Assembly: GCA_030142905.1 (NCBI GenBank)
Contig: JASJOG010000016.1
Location: 1,243,001 to 1,307,000, forward strand
Reading direction: 5' to 3'
Source of the DNA: Heliopora coerulea
Taxonomy: Eukaryota; Cnidaria; Anthozoa; Scleralcyonacea; Helioporidae
DNA: 64,000 bases
Part shown: positions 54,614-64,000 of the stretch, piece by piece
Layout: the number at the start of each line of letters is the position of its first letter
Position numbering within the stretch: the first letter of the stretch is position 1
The notes under the pieces: model-generated
The model's input: only the letters and a program-made list of their open reading frames with translations
Told to the model about the DNA's origin: nothing
Database searches by the model: none
Translations under genes and position numbers: made by a program

Positions 54614-55380
54614 ATCGTGCAGATTGAAGAAAGTATTGGTCTTAGAGGAACATCAGGTTTGTGCGTTTCAGGTAGTCGGTAGAGAATTCCAATGCGAGAG
54701 CCAGAAGGAAAAACATCTTGATAAACGCTTTCTGACATTACTCCATCTTTCTTGAGTGATCTCAAGAATGTTTTTAATTGTTTATCTCGTTGTATTGTTA
54801 ATTTTATAGGATCTTCGTCCACGCGGCGGAATTTTGCAGTGTCATTTAGTATATCATCCATTTTGCGGTTATAGTCCGATGGGGCATAACATCAGGTTTA
54901 AGGATTACGATGCTGTTCTCATTCTGAGATCATTAATCATTTTGAACTCATCATTTGAAAAGAGGGAACTTGGACGACAGTAATTTCTTAGGACCGAAAG
55001 GGCAATGTCCTTGAGTTTTGTTTTTAGGTTTAAGCCAGAGTAAGGAAATATCAGTTCGTCTTTCAATCGTTGGTATAGGGGTTCAAATGGTGTCAGAAAG
55101 TCGCAGAGATTCGAGATTTCGGGGGGGGGATTAAAAAACGAAGGCCTGTTGATAGGATGTTCTTTTCTACTGTGGTAATTAGTCGGCTCGAAAAATTAAA
55201 TATTACATCGTACAGGTTAATCGAGTTGGATGTTTTAGCTTCTGGGCAAAGGCGGAAAAGTTTACGGTCTTGTATCTTCTGATGTCGACTGAGTTTTCTT
55301 GAGTTTTCGCGGTAGGACAGATTACCTAGATGGATTAGGTCTTAGGAAGAGACGAGGCTGGCAAGGTTTGAGGAGTTCTT
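54602..55380 (-). mobile_element. PLE unit C, minus copy, 5' half
   Basis: N-terminal region from about 55380: SSNLASLVSS, DLIHLGNLSYRENSRKLSRH, IQDRKLFRLCPEAK; then MDDILNDTAKFRRVDED, LKTFLRSLKKDGVMSESVY, FPSGSRIGILYRLPETHKPD, VPLRPILSSICTMSYK, where unit B interrupts it. The reading continues at 51228. Stops and frameshifts are frequent, so unit C is older than unit B. Confidence 0.8.
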
Positions 55381-55394
55381 CTTTAGACCTAATC

Positions 55395-55676
55395 CATACA
55401 TTCTTTAATATCAACATTCTTAATCTTTTACATTCGCAATGTGTCGCTACGTTTAATTCTCGTACTTACGTCTCCAATTTTCTCTACAGCTGGAGATTTT
55501 AATACAACCCTTCCTGTCACTTATAGATCAAATGTAAATTAACTCCTAGTCACTCTTACAATGTCGCGTCTCTCAGGAAATGTTAGTTGCTTATTCAATA
55601 AGTTTTGCTTTAAATTATCAATTATTATGGCTTTATTCCATGTTATATCGTGTGCATTAGTATTCATTTTTGCCTA
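55395..55676 (+). mobile_element. 5'-truncated PLE tail, plus strand, of head-to-head unit C
   Basis: Only the non-coding 3' tail: ATACATTCTTTAATATCAAC, TTACGTCTCCAATTTTCTC, AAATGTAAATTAACTC, GCTTTAAATTATCAATTA and ATTAGTATTCATTTTTGCC match the minus-copy tail (49640-49890) in reverse complement at roughly 80%. The ribozyme-like block is present but damaged (55554-55586). 55677-56120 holds nothing recognised. Confidence 0.8.
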
Positions 55677-56124
55677 ACATAAAGAAGTTACCTGAAAATG
55701 CAAATAATACGTATATAACCAAAATTTTCTTCCTAGCTATCTCTGCAAAATTTTATTTTATGTGGGTTCCTTAAAGAAGATTATGAAATAAGTGGCCTCG
55801 TAAACAAGCCCTTGTTGAAATACAGTATGTAAACCATGTTGAAATACAGTATGTAAACACAGAATATTCGTATCCCTTTTTAAAGATTTAAAAACCACAG
55901 ACGACGATTTACTACCAAGCTTTGATTTAGGTTTTGGCAAAATGGAAAGTAAAAGTGAGCAAATGCCGGTAGAAAAGAAAAAAGATTGGAAACAATAAGC
56001 GAAAAGTATTTGGAGGCGTGCTAGACAATACACAAGCGAAAAAACTAAATACTCAACAAATTATGCAGTATTCGTTTTTTAGGAAACAATGATAACTTTG
56101 ACAATAAACTTCAGCCATGAAAAC

Positions 56125-56312
56125 ATATAGTGGCTTCCGCTTAGGTCGCACATATATATCGAATTTGCACCTTAGGTCACCATCTGAGTCTCGGTAGCTC
56201 AATGGTTAGATCGTCTAACCAGTCATCAGAAGGTTGCGGGTTCGATCCCCGTCTGGGGCTCAGAAATCATTTTCTGAGTATCGAGCTTGATGATCATTCA
56301 TCTACCTCAAAA
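56125..56312 (+). repeat. tRNA-derived SINE, best-preserved copy
   Basis: Head TCGCACATATATATCGAA, tRNA-like GTCTCGGTAGCTCAATGG with A-box-like TAGCTCAATGG and B-box GGTTCGATCCC, then tail GGGGCTCAGAAATCATTTTC and CATTCATCTACC. It serves as reference for the other copies. Confidence 0.85.
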
Positions 56313-56740
56313 CATTTTATTAGAAGTTATTTCAAAAAAGTGACGTTTTGACGTTCCTTATGCCATTATTAAGTCAAATAAAAAACTAAAACTGTTTACA
56401 GAATTTAGACAAACTACGTAACATATGCAAAAAATATTTGGAACTATCAAATGTTTAGAATTATAAAAGCTATTTAAAAACTTTTGGGCAAATCAAGTCC
56501 GATTGTACATTGAGTGATGGTTTTACATCTTTGACGTATAACATTTCATACACTAAACATTCGAATTTATTTTTCAATTTACGGAAAACGGGACACTTAC
56601 CACAGTGTGCATCTCTCAGGTGTTTTCCAGTTATACCGTATCAGATCCAACTGAACTCTCAAACGAGATCCGTAAGCGCCATATAGCAAAAACCAAATAT
56701 TGGTTTCTTATTTGCCACTTAACGAGACAATCCACATTTT

Positions 56741-56861
56741 AAGGTAGATGAACGATCTTCAAGCTCGATAATCAGAAAATGATTTCTGATCCCCAGACGG
56801 GGATCGAACCCGCAACTTTCTGATGACTGAGTATCGAGCTTGAAGATCGTTCATCTACCTT
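56741..56861. repeat. SINE-derived fold-back with perfect 30-bp arms
   Basis: AAGGTAGATGAACGATCTTC starts the left arm; its exact complement ends at 56861. Inside lies a minus-strand SINE B-box region (CCCAGACGGGGATCGAACCC). The element has a SINE tail at both ends in inverted orientation. Confidence 0.85.
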
Positions 56862-56939
56862 AATATATCCGAGCTCTCACGTTTCTCAAACGTCAAACTG
56901 CTACAATCTACATTTTAGTTGATGAGGCATTTAAAGATA

Positions 56940-57300
56940 ATTGGTTCAATAACACCTATGGTTTGGATCTTCGAAAGAAGTAACTAATCGAATTGCTTTA
57001 AGCAGCCACCACGAATCAGCTCTTTCAGTTTGATAGTGAATTGTACAAACAATGGGATGGAGTAGCGATGGGTTCACATTTGGGCCAGCTTTTAACCCAT
57101 GTCTTCATGTGTTCCCTTGAGGAAAGGCTACGTGATGATGGTGATACACCTGGTTTTTATAGTCATTTTGTCGATGATCCGTTTTCTACAATGCCATATT
57201 ATGATACAGACAATAATTTTTTGTCCACTCTTGACGGTTTACTTCCATCATTAAATTTTACAATTGAGATTGCCATCGTCCATCAACTACCCATCTAAAG
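56940..57300 (+). pseudogene. PLE reverse transcriptase fragment, separate lineage
   Basis: Plus-strand AATTNQLFQFDSELYKQWDG, VAMGSHLGQLLTHVFMCSLE, then the catalytic FYSHFVDDPFS and LLPSLNFTIEIA. D-G-V-A-M-G-S and the V-D-D identify the PLE RT core; C-S-L-E-E-R-L differs from the H-E-x-x-W of the other copies, so it is another lineage. Stops at 56983 and 57010 and loss of both ends. The rest to 57843 is intron. Confidence 0.75.
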
Positions 57301-57843
57301 CGTTGTAGCACTATACTATCTGAAGCAGTAGGAAATAAGTCCAGTGGAAGTCAGGGAAAACAACGAACAGTCCTTTAGATGATGTCTAGGTCAAGATGCT
57401 CCGCAACAACAACGGTATTTTCCAAAGAGTTCTCTGGGCAAAAGCGCTTGTGAAACGGCGGCCAAAAATGTTTTCCCACTAATTTTGGTGGCGTGCTTTC
57501 CAACTGTTTCATTGGCAATTTGAATGTTAAATTTGCACTGCCGCATAATTAAGCATGCTGTCTTAACAGTTCTTGATTCAATTTTAAACGAGTTTCCCGA
57601 TTGCTAAGCTTTAAGAAAGTTTTTTCAATCGGAACACAGTGTTTTCGTTAGGCAAATTAAGCAAATATGTTGTGAGAACACCTGAATGTCGAATGCCAGA
57701 AAACACTTGCCTGCGGCTCGTGTTCTTGTTACGCTTTTCTCAAGTCTCGCTAAACCCTCCGTGATTATACCACACTATACAAACATGGAGAATCATTTTA
57801 TATTTCTTAATTAATTTTGGGTTTAATAAAAATTTCATTGCAG

Positions 57844-57984
57844 CTTCATGTGATTTTGACAATGATTTATGCGGTTGGAATAACTCAATAACTGGAGACA
57901 ACTTCGACTGGACAAGAAATAACGGAAACACTCCAAGTTTTCGCACTGGCCCGACTGCTGACCACACAAATGGAAACAGTTTAG
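57844..57984 (+). CDS. host gene exon 8: MAM domain, first part
   Basis: Acceptor TTTCATTGCAG|CT and donor TTAG|GTAATG bound 141 bp in phase 1-1. Reading: SCDFDNDLCGWNNSITGD, NFDWTRNNGNTPSFRTGPT, ADHTNGNSLG, the opening of a MAM domain (C-D-F-E/D-x-x-L-C-G-W, D-x-x-W, G-P-x-x-D-H-T). MAM domains act in extracellular adhesion and ligand binding. Confidence 0.93.
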
Positions 57985-58277
57985 GTAATGTACGACTTTC
58001 TTTTAAACGAGTAAGCCCTATGTTATATAGCTGATTAATGGTTTTAATGAATAGATAATTAGGTGTACAGTTTAATTCATAAATATCGGATGCTGGTATA
58101 ACCAGCTCATTGACAGTCGTTTATCCTAAAAAGATGTCTCATCTGAAAGATCTTCTGTTTCCTTAAAGAACCTGTTTAACAGCATTCTGTGATTCCTAAA
58201 TAGACCAAATCAACCATAAATTGGTTGGTATGGTTGTTGTTGTTGTTGTTCTCACCGCGGCTGCGGCTGCTGCTACC

Positions 58278-58285
58278 GTTGTGGC
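58278..58285 (+). repeat. 8-bp target-site duplication, left
   Basis: GTTGTGGC, repeated exactly at 58712-58719. Confidence 0.8.
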
Positions 58286-58711
58286 GAGTAGCGTACCTAG
58301 GATATTTTCTTGGTGGGGAGCGAGCGCGATATTTTTCCAACAAATGGGCGTGGCTTCGTGGGGGCGACCAACTATTTATATATTTATTTACTAAGACCAG
58401 AATTCACAGCCCTCTTCGCTCTTGCTGACGTTATCATACATAAGGTCTATTGCTTTATTGCTGAACAGAAACTATTTATCGAACTGGTGTAACAAGATCC
58501 GACATTTTAATGTTATTATCAACTCTAAATATTTCACAAAGTTAAGCAGAGGAAGATATTAACTACAATTTAAGACAGGTTAATTCCGTTCCGATCAACG
58601 GCTATCCAACACCCAAATTTTCCTACAGACGACCGGAATTTTCCGACAAACGTCCCTGCAAAGCCTTTTAGGGGGCGAGTACTCCCCAGCCTCCCTCTAG
58701 CTACGCCACTG
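58286..58711. mobile_element. hAT-type MITE inside the MAM intron
   Basis: 426 bp, starting GAGTAGCGTACCTAGG and ending CCTCTAGCTACGCCACTG, imperfect inverted ends of the CAGTGGCGTA type, with exact 8-bp duplications on both sides. No transposase; non-autonomous. Confidence 0.8.
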
Positions 58712-58770
58712 GTTGTGGCTATTATTGTTGTGCATAATTTTTCAAGATGCTCAAACCAGTATTCTTTTAG

Positions 58771-59030
58771 GCTATTATATCTTCACTGAAGTCAGCCCAA
58801 GAAGTAAAGGTGATAAGGCTTTGCTTGTTTCTCCAGTTATTCCCGGAAATCAAAGTCATGCCTGTTTTAGTTTCTTCTATCATATGTATGGTATAGACAT
58901 TGGCACACTAACGGTTCAATTACGACGACTTCGTTCAACGAATACCACAAATCTTTGGACTTTATCTGGGAACCGAGGGAATTCATGGAAATTTGCATCA
59001 TTTCCAATCTCTTTAGGAGTGGACTATCAA
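58771..59030 (+). CDS. host gene exon 9: MAM domain, second part
   Basis: Acceptor TATTCTTTTAG|GC and donor TCAA|GTAAGC bound 260 bp, phase 1 to 0. Reading: YYIFTEVSPRSKGDKALLVS, PVIPGNQSHACFSFFYHMYG, IDIGTLTVQLRRL, LWTLSGNRGNSWKFASFPIS. H-A-C-x-x-F-x-Y-H-M-Y-G and W-x-x-S-G-x-x-G-x-x-W are MAM signatures. The last third of the domain (G-D-I-A-L-D-D-I and final Cys) is not in this window, so at least one more exon lies downstream. Confidence 0.93.
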
Positions 59031-59214
59031 GTAAGCATATTTTTGAGATATGTAAGCTTATTATTTGTTTTTTTAAACACTCGTAATATAAGCTGGGGAG
59101 GAGTCCGTATTTAACGTCAATGCAGTTGTTTGGGCCCCAGGTCCTTAAGTAGACTTTCCTTACTGAACACCACGATTTTTAACTTTGGTCAGCTGCACGT
59201 CAAATAATAAATAA

Positions 59215-59250
59215 ATGAATAGATAGATAAATAAATAAATAAATAAATAA
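59215..59250. repeat. (AAAT)n microsatellite
   Basis: AATAAATAAATAAATAAATA-type tract just before the IS630-like element end. Confidence 0.8.
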
Positions 59251-60234
59251 ACTAGAAATACGAGTATGTAACAAACTCTCGCCCACCACTTCCATTATTT
59301 CCCTTGAGAGTTCGACTAAGATTGATTGATAAGTTTTAAAAATTCCCCCAAAGCCTAAAATTCAACTTTTAATTGACAAATCGTCGATATTTTACTATAA
59401 GTGGGAGAATGAACGCGATAAACAACATTTTTTGCTTAATAAGACCTGTAAACAAAATGAGAGAAGTTGCAGACAAAACTTCAGTTGGAGATAGGTCAAA
59501 CCGTCTACCTCACAACTGTGGATAACGCGGTTAACGGTATAAAGTACTCTTACAAGAAAATGCATCACAAGACCTCTACCATGAATTCTCTTAAAAATTG
59601 GGAGAAACGTCGTAACTTTTTCCGCACTTTAGTTGCAGCCGTCGGTAGTGAAAAACGTACTGTGTGGCAAGACGAAACTAATTTCAATGTTTGGTGCACA
59701 CGATCGACTGCATGGAGCCAAGTAGGTCGCCGAACTGTTGCAGTCCGTTGCACATCCAAAGGTCAAAACCTGTACATCATTGGTGCCATTGAACAAACTA
59801 TTGGGGTTGTCTATTATGCAATCCAGCTAGGAAGCCTGAAGAAGAAGGACTTCCTACAGTGGCTGTAGGCACTTATAAACGAGTGTCAGATTAAAGGTAT
59901 CGCGAGCAATGAACTTGCTGTCGTTGTTGATAACGCCCCAGCGCGTTGCACAGCAGAGGACATTGTTGAAACGAATCCTGGTGTGTATAGAGGCATGCAG
60001 GTCAGTTGTGAAAAGTGTAATCAAGAGACAGCTATCTGCACGTCAGGCAGAGCTGTTTGACGCGCCACCACGAATGACACAAGTGGCACACAGACTCCAG
60101 GTTATCAGAGAAATTGCTGATGAGCAGTTCTTGCTGAAGTGAATCCCATGCTGGTCATGCGATGCATAACTCACTGCCACAAATATTGGCCGACTGTCAT
60201 GGAATTGAGGGATCTACCACTTGGAAATTGATTT
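59250..60234 (+). pseudogene. IS630/Tc1-like DDE transposase
   Basis: Plus strand, open 59467-59868 and then frameshifted. WQDETNFNVWCTRSTAWSQV carries the first catalytic Asp; GQNLYIIGAIEQ, KKKDFLQWL, a stop, then AVVVDNAPA holds the second Asp region; after a shift AELFDAPPRMTQVAHRLQVI and ADEQF supply the C-terminal part. It lacks a clear N-terminal helix-turn-helix. The sequence 59250-59410 upstream matches 40295-40430. One stop and two frameshifts make it inactive. Confidence 0.75.
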
Positions 60235-60330
60235 GGTCTATTATGAATTTTATATGAACAATTATGAATTTAATTTGACTTATTACGAATTTGATTTGAC
60301 ATATTATGAATTTGATGTGACTCGCGTCAA
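60235..60330. repeat. short tandem repeat, period about 22 bp
   Basis: Four imperfect units of TTATGAATTTGATTTGACTTA between the two transposase remnants. Confidence 0.7.
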
Positions 60331-60394
60331 ATTTGAATTGAAAATGTTGTAGAGATTATGGTCTGTCAATAAACACTTCGAAAATAAACACTAC

Positions 60395-61100
60395 TTTGTT
60401 CCCAAAAGCTTGCTGAAATTCATATGGAATTGTTTTAATTACTTCTTCACTGGAAGGTCATTTTACCATTGGCTTAAGTCTGGTATACATGACATCTATC
60501 TTTAATGAAAACACCCTTGAAATAGTAGATTTAGACACGTTAAACCTATACGCAAGATCGGTAACAGTTGATCTATATCGTAGCTTTAGAAACACGACAG
60601 CCATTAGTTGCCACTTAGTAAGTTTGCTTACATTTGAAATAAAAACTACGTATGGAGCAATAAATTGAAAAATACAAGCTCAAACCAGTATAAGCTGTCA
60701 TTTTCTCATCTTCATTTTCAAACGTTTCGTGTAGTTGGAGAGGTTTCCTATTACCTTCTCATATTTTTCAGCTGCTTTTAAGTAACTCTGTACTGTTGCT
60801 TCTAATTCTTTAATAATTTTCGCGGTTAAATCAGTCTGCGATGCAATTCCCATTCCAATATCACACTCCATTTCTTCAGTACCATGACCTCGGTCAAGTT
60901 GCAACAGAGCATTTGCCGCGATGTACTCTTTTTTGCTCTCCCTCCGCTGAGCTCGTTGATACCTTTCTAGATTTCTTGAAGAAATTGCATGTTTCTATCC
61001 CAAGTTTTTGTTGGGAGCCCAGTCTGGGTTCCTCTTATCCTGCAGTTCTGCTGGATGTTCTATTTTACAAAGCAAGACACAACATGAAGGAAGACAATAA
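60395..61100 (-). pseudogene. THAP/Harbinger-like DDE_4-type transposase, N-terminal half
   Basis: Minus strand. A coiled-coil-like segment (DLTAKIIKELEATVQSYLKA, KYEKVIGNLSNYTKRLKMK; 60904-60698) precedes QLMAVVFLKLRYRSTVTDLA, YRFNVSKSTISRVFSLKIDV, MYTRLKPMVK, a stop, then IKTIPYEFQQAFGNKVV and FEVFIDRP. D-L-A-x-R-F-x-[IV]-S-x-S-T-[IV]-S-R and the F-E-I/V-F-I-x-R-P block fit the helix-turn-helix plus start of the DDE core in THAP-linked and Harbinger-like transposases. The core's later Asp/Glu residues are missing. Confidence 0.65.
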
Positions 61101-61200
61101 TATTAAGATAAATAATGTCTGCATTCAACATAACCTTCAGTGAAATTTAGCCGTTTGAAAACGAGCAGAGCAAACCCTCCAATGCTCAATTTCGCCAGGA

Positions 61201-64000
61201 TTGCTTGGGTTAATCTTTCTGTTGATTTTTTCCAACCATACTCTACGTCTTTCCTGCATTAAGGAGCCACTGTCTGGCCGAAAACTTGATATGGTGGTCA
61301 ACTTCGGACTTACAACGTCTTACCTCCGACTTGTTAGCGTAATATTTTACCTTCACTTTCTTCTGGGAAGATTTCAACTAACCAATAAAGCCTTTGTATT
61401 ACCAGGAAATGAATTTTATGAGACGAATCTTATACCGACGCCTCATATACCTTCTGGATTTATTCGTCGATCAACACGTGAGAGTCATCGAATTCAAACG
61501 GTTCATTGGACTTTGGACTCACAGTCACCTCAACGATTATTTACTCGTGCTTCGTGCTTATTTAGACAGTCCGGAGTTGCCTTATGTCTACTTTATATGG
61601 CAGGTGACCTAGAGCTAAATCCTGGACCAGGTTTAGATCATGATAAAACAAGAAGGAACATCGAGTCATCTCTTGTGTTTATAAGACCACTCGTTCGTGC
61701 ACTTACGCTTGCCCATTTAAATGTTAGAGGAATTCGATCTGCATTAGATCAACTCCGGAATTTGATGAAAACCAAAACAATGGATGTTTTAACTTTAATT
61801 GAAACATGGCTGGCAGAACGAATAACTAGTGAGGAATATGAAATTGATGGTTATTTCTTGTTAAGAAGAGATAGGGTAAATGCAAATGGGTTGGCGTTGC
61901 TGCATACATTAACAACGATTATGACTTAGAGATTGAAGACGTCGGATCTTTGTGGGTTGAGCTGTTAATTCCGCACTCAAAGTCGCTGCTGATTGCTTGC
62001 ATTTACTGTCCACCAGCCAATGAGAACTACTTTGAGAACTTTAGAGCCCAATTGGGTTGTATGGATGATGCCACTGAGTGTGTGATGTTGGGTGATTATA
62101 ATTGTGATTTTCTTCGCAATTTGCCACAGACAAGAAAATTGAAAGCCCTTCTAGAACAATTCCTGTTGACTCAATAGATTAAAGAGCCAACACGTATAAC
62201 GGAAGAATCAAAAACTTTGATTGATTTGATAATTTCATTGGATCCTCAGAAGGTAGGCGCTGTCGGCGTACAATACTTGAGTATTAGTGATCACTCGCTT
62301 GTTTATACAGTCCGTCAAAGTAGACCCAGAAAGAAACCTCCTCAAATAATTATTACTAGAAATTATAACAGGTGTAATGAAAAAGACTTTCTAAAAGAGT
62401 TGGAAACTACACCTTTACACATTATTGAAGCTTTAGATGACCCCGACCTGGCCTGGACTTGCTGGAAAATTATGGTCCTTGATGCTTGTAATGCTCATGC
62501 ACCCCTTAGTACAAGGAAGGTTCGTGGGGAGCATTATCCGGGGATGAATGATGATATTATTCGGCGAATGCGACAAAGTGACTTTTTTCATTTTACAAAG
62601 TAGCAAGAAACGATGTAACGAAATTGATTCGAAAGAACAATGAAGAATACTTTAAATCACAATTCATAGAGAATAAGGAAAATCCTAGAGGAATTTGGAG
62701 AGTACTTAAAAAGCTGTGCCCCAAACCTTCTAAAACTCCACAAAATACTCTTGAGGTGGACAATAATGCAATCTCTTCTATTCACCTTATAGCCGATTTG
62801 TTTAATAATTCTTTCACAACCATTGGTTCAAAATTTAACCAAATTGCAGCAAGTCAGGTATAGAAGGTACCACTATGATCTCTCCTGTTAATACCTTAAT
62901 GCCACTGCTACAGAGTAGCTTTAAATTTAAGACCATTGAAAACAACGCAATCTTAAAATCATTAGAGCAAATGAAAGGAAATAAGGTCGCTGGTTTGGAT
63001 AACATTCCATGTCGTCTACTTAAGATAGCAGCTCCCGAAATCGTTTCCTCGCTATCTTATATAATTTGTCAATAACAGCTAGAATATTCCCTTCTTGTTG
63101 CAAAATAGCCAAAATCTCTCCGTTGTACAAATTTGGTTCCAAATATCTTGCAGCAAACTATAAACCAATCTCCATACTTCGTACTATCGTTAAAATTTTT
63201 GAGAAAGAAGTTTATGAACAGCTATACTCGTATCTTATTGATACTAATTTATTACAACCTTGTCAACAAGGTTTTCGTTTCCACTACTATCGCGCTGATT
63301 GGGGTGATAGATAAGTGGTCACAGGGTATGGATAATGGCCTTGTAACTGCAGCTGTTTTTGTAGACCTAACCAAGGCCTTCGACACTGTGAAGCACAGTT
63401 TATTAAATTACAGGCGTTGGGAATCAAGGGCACAGGCCTACAGTGGTTTATTTCATATCTAGATTGCAGACAACAACGTGTTTACTTCAATGGAACTCTG
63501 TCGTCTCTACAAACAGCCGAGTCGGGAGTGTCACAAGGGTCAGCCCTAGGTCCGTTACTATTTCTGGCGTTTATTAGTGATCTTTCCAAAATGTATATCT
63601 AATTGCTCGATAAATATGTTTGCCGACAACACTGTTATTTATTACAGCAGTAAAAATATGCAGACTATCGAAAATAAGTTTAATGCCGATTTGACACTTC
63701 TCTCAAATTAGATACACGCCAATGAATTAGCCATAAATGTGGAGAAAACTGAATTTATGGTGATTGGATCTCCCCAGAAACTACGATTGTGCAGTTCGAC
63801 TAATTTAAATTTATCAGGCACTGATATTTCAAGAGTAGAGACTTACAAGTATTTGGAGGTAACTCTTGATTCGAACCTTACGTGGACAGTGTATACCTAC
63901 TGATGAACTAAGTAAGAAAGTATCGTCCAGAACTGGTATGTTAAGAAGAGTAAGACCATACCTTATTAGGCAAGTGGCAACACTTGTTTACAACACGACC
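61201..64000 (+). mobile_element. CR1/L2-like LINE, plus strand, running off the window end
   Basis: An upstream open part ends in the 2A-like AGDLELNPGP, followed by endonuclease (ALTLAHLNVRGIRSALDQL, LTLIETWLAERIT; frame change at about 61890; IACIYCPPANENYFENF, VMLGDYNCDF; SISDHSLVYTVR), linker, and RT (LKSLEQMKGNKVAGLDNIPC, FVDLTKAFDTVKHSLL, GVSQGSALGPLLFLAFI). The catalytic FADD reads F-A-D-N near 63616, removing one Asp. Stops or shifts near 61890, 62178, 62604, 62864 and 63076 make it dead. An ordinary start is not certain; 61150-61200 is the earliest likely 5' boundary. Confidence 0.85.
61603..61629 (+). other. 2A-like peptide motif
   Basis: Codons for GDLELNPGP, preceded by a hydrophobic run (GVALCLLYMA). 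This is the 2A signature D-[VI]-E-x-N-P-G-P with Leu in place of Val/Ile. Confidence 0.65.

Noticed and set aside
56190..56265. tRNA gene
   Set aside because: A and B boxes are good, but there is no complete cloverleaf with a paired acceptor stem, and the same sequence with the same non-tRNA flanks recurs in several places. It is a SINE.

Overview
The window is metazoan nuclear DNA, most consistent with a cnidarian and probably an anthozoan. This is inferred from the mix of decayed Penelope-like elements (PLEs), CR1/L2-type LINEs with 2A-like motifs, Crypton-type recombinases, tRNA-derived SINEs and short fold-back elements, scattered through AT-rich introns with GT-AG junctions. No bacterial operon, rRNA gene, functional tRNA gene or CRISPR array is visible.

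Host gene. One plus-strand gene can be followed from a TATA box at about 5.6 kb to at least 59.0 kb. Nine exons (5806-5941, 6421-6728, 6837-7047, 12432-12722, 29684-30001, 34265-34390, 39197-39307, 57844-57984, 58771-59030) join with compatible phases at every junction and give 634 codons without a stop. The product reads as a secreted or membrane-anchored mosaic protein: short hydrophobic start, Cys-rich segment, an extracellular domain I cannot name, a Ser/Thr-rich linker, an SRCR domain, two calcium-binding-type EGF domains and the first two thirds of a MAM domain. The gene runs past the last recognised exon. Two further open segments near 31.5-31.8 kb do not fit the phase chain.

Transposon layout. 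0-5 kb: PLE pieces in head-to-head arrangement, SINE, LINE and LTR remnants. 7-11 kb: inverted SINE cluster and a TIR element with 9-bp flanking repeats. 13.3-14.6 kb: a Crypton interrupted by a GATCG-rich MITE. 15.1-22.2 kb: a truncated PLE, then a long CR1-like LINE (ORF1 with SGNH esterase, ORF2 with endonuclease and RT) itself interrupted by another LINE 3' end and by a TIR/palindrome block. 22.7-26.0 kb: a complete but decayed hAT element with TIRs and an exact 8-bp target duplication. 26.6-29.2 kb: three LINE fragments. 30-41 kb: PLE, R2-like LINE, Gypsy-type LTR remnant, MITEs, fold-backs. 41.0-45.8 kb: a second Crypton and a head-to-head PLE pair. 49.6-55.7 kb: a head-to-head PLE pair nested inside an older head-to-head PLE pair, with a 12-bp target duplication. 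56-57.3 kb: SINEs and another PLE fragment. 58.3 kb: a hAT-type MITE with an exact 8-bp duplication inside the MAM intron. 59.2-64 kb: an IS630/Tc1-like transposase, a THAP/Harbinger-like transposase and a LINE running off the end.

The most striking theme is the recurrent PLE architecture: five of the PLE loci consist of a minus-strand copy whose 5' end abuts a 5'-truncated plus-strand copy. Nearly all PLE 3' ends carry a CTGANGA...GAAAC block that folds like the core of a hammerhead ribozyme. In the youngest example the whole double unit lies between one pair of 12-bp direct repeats, so it appears to have inserted in a single event.
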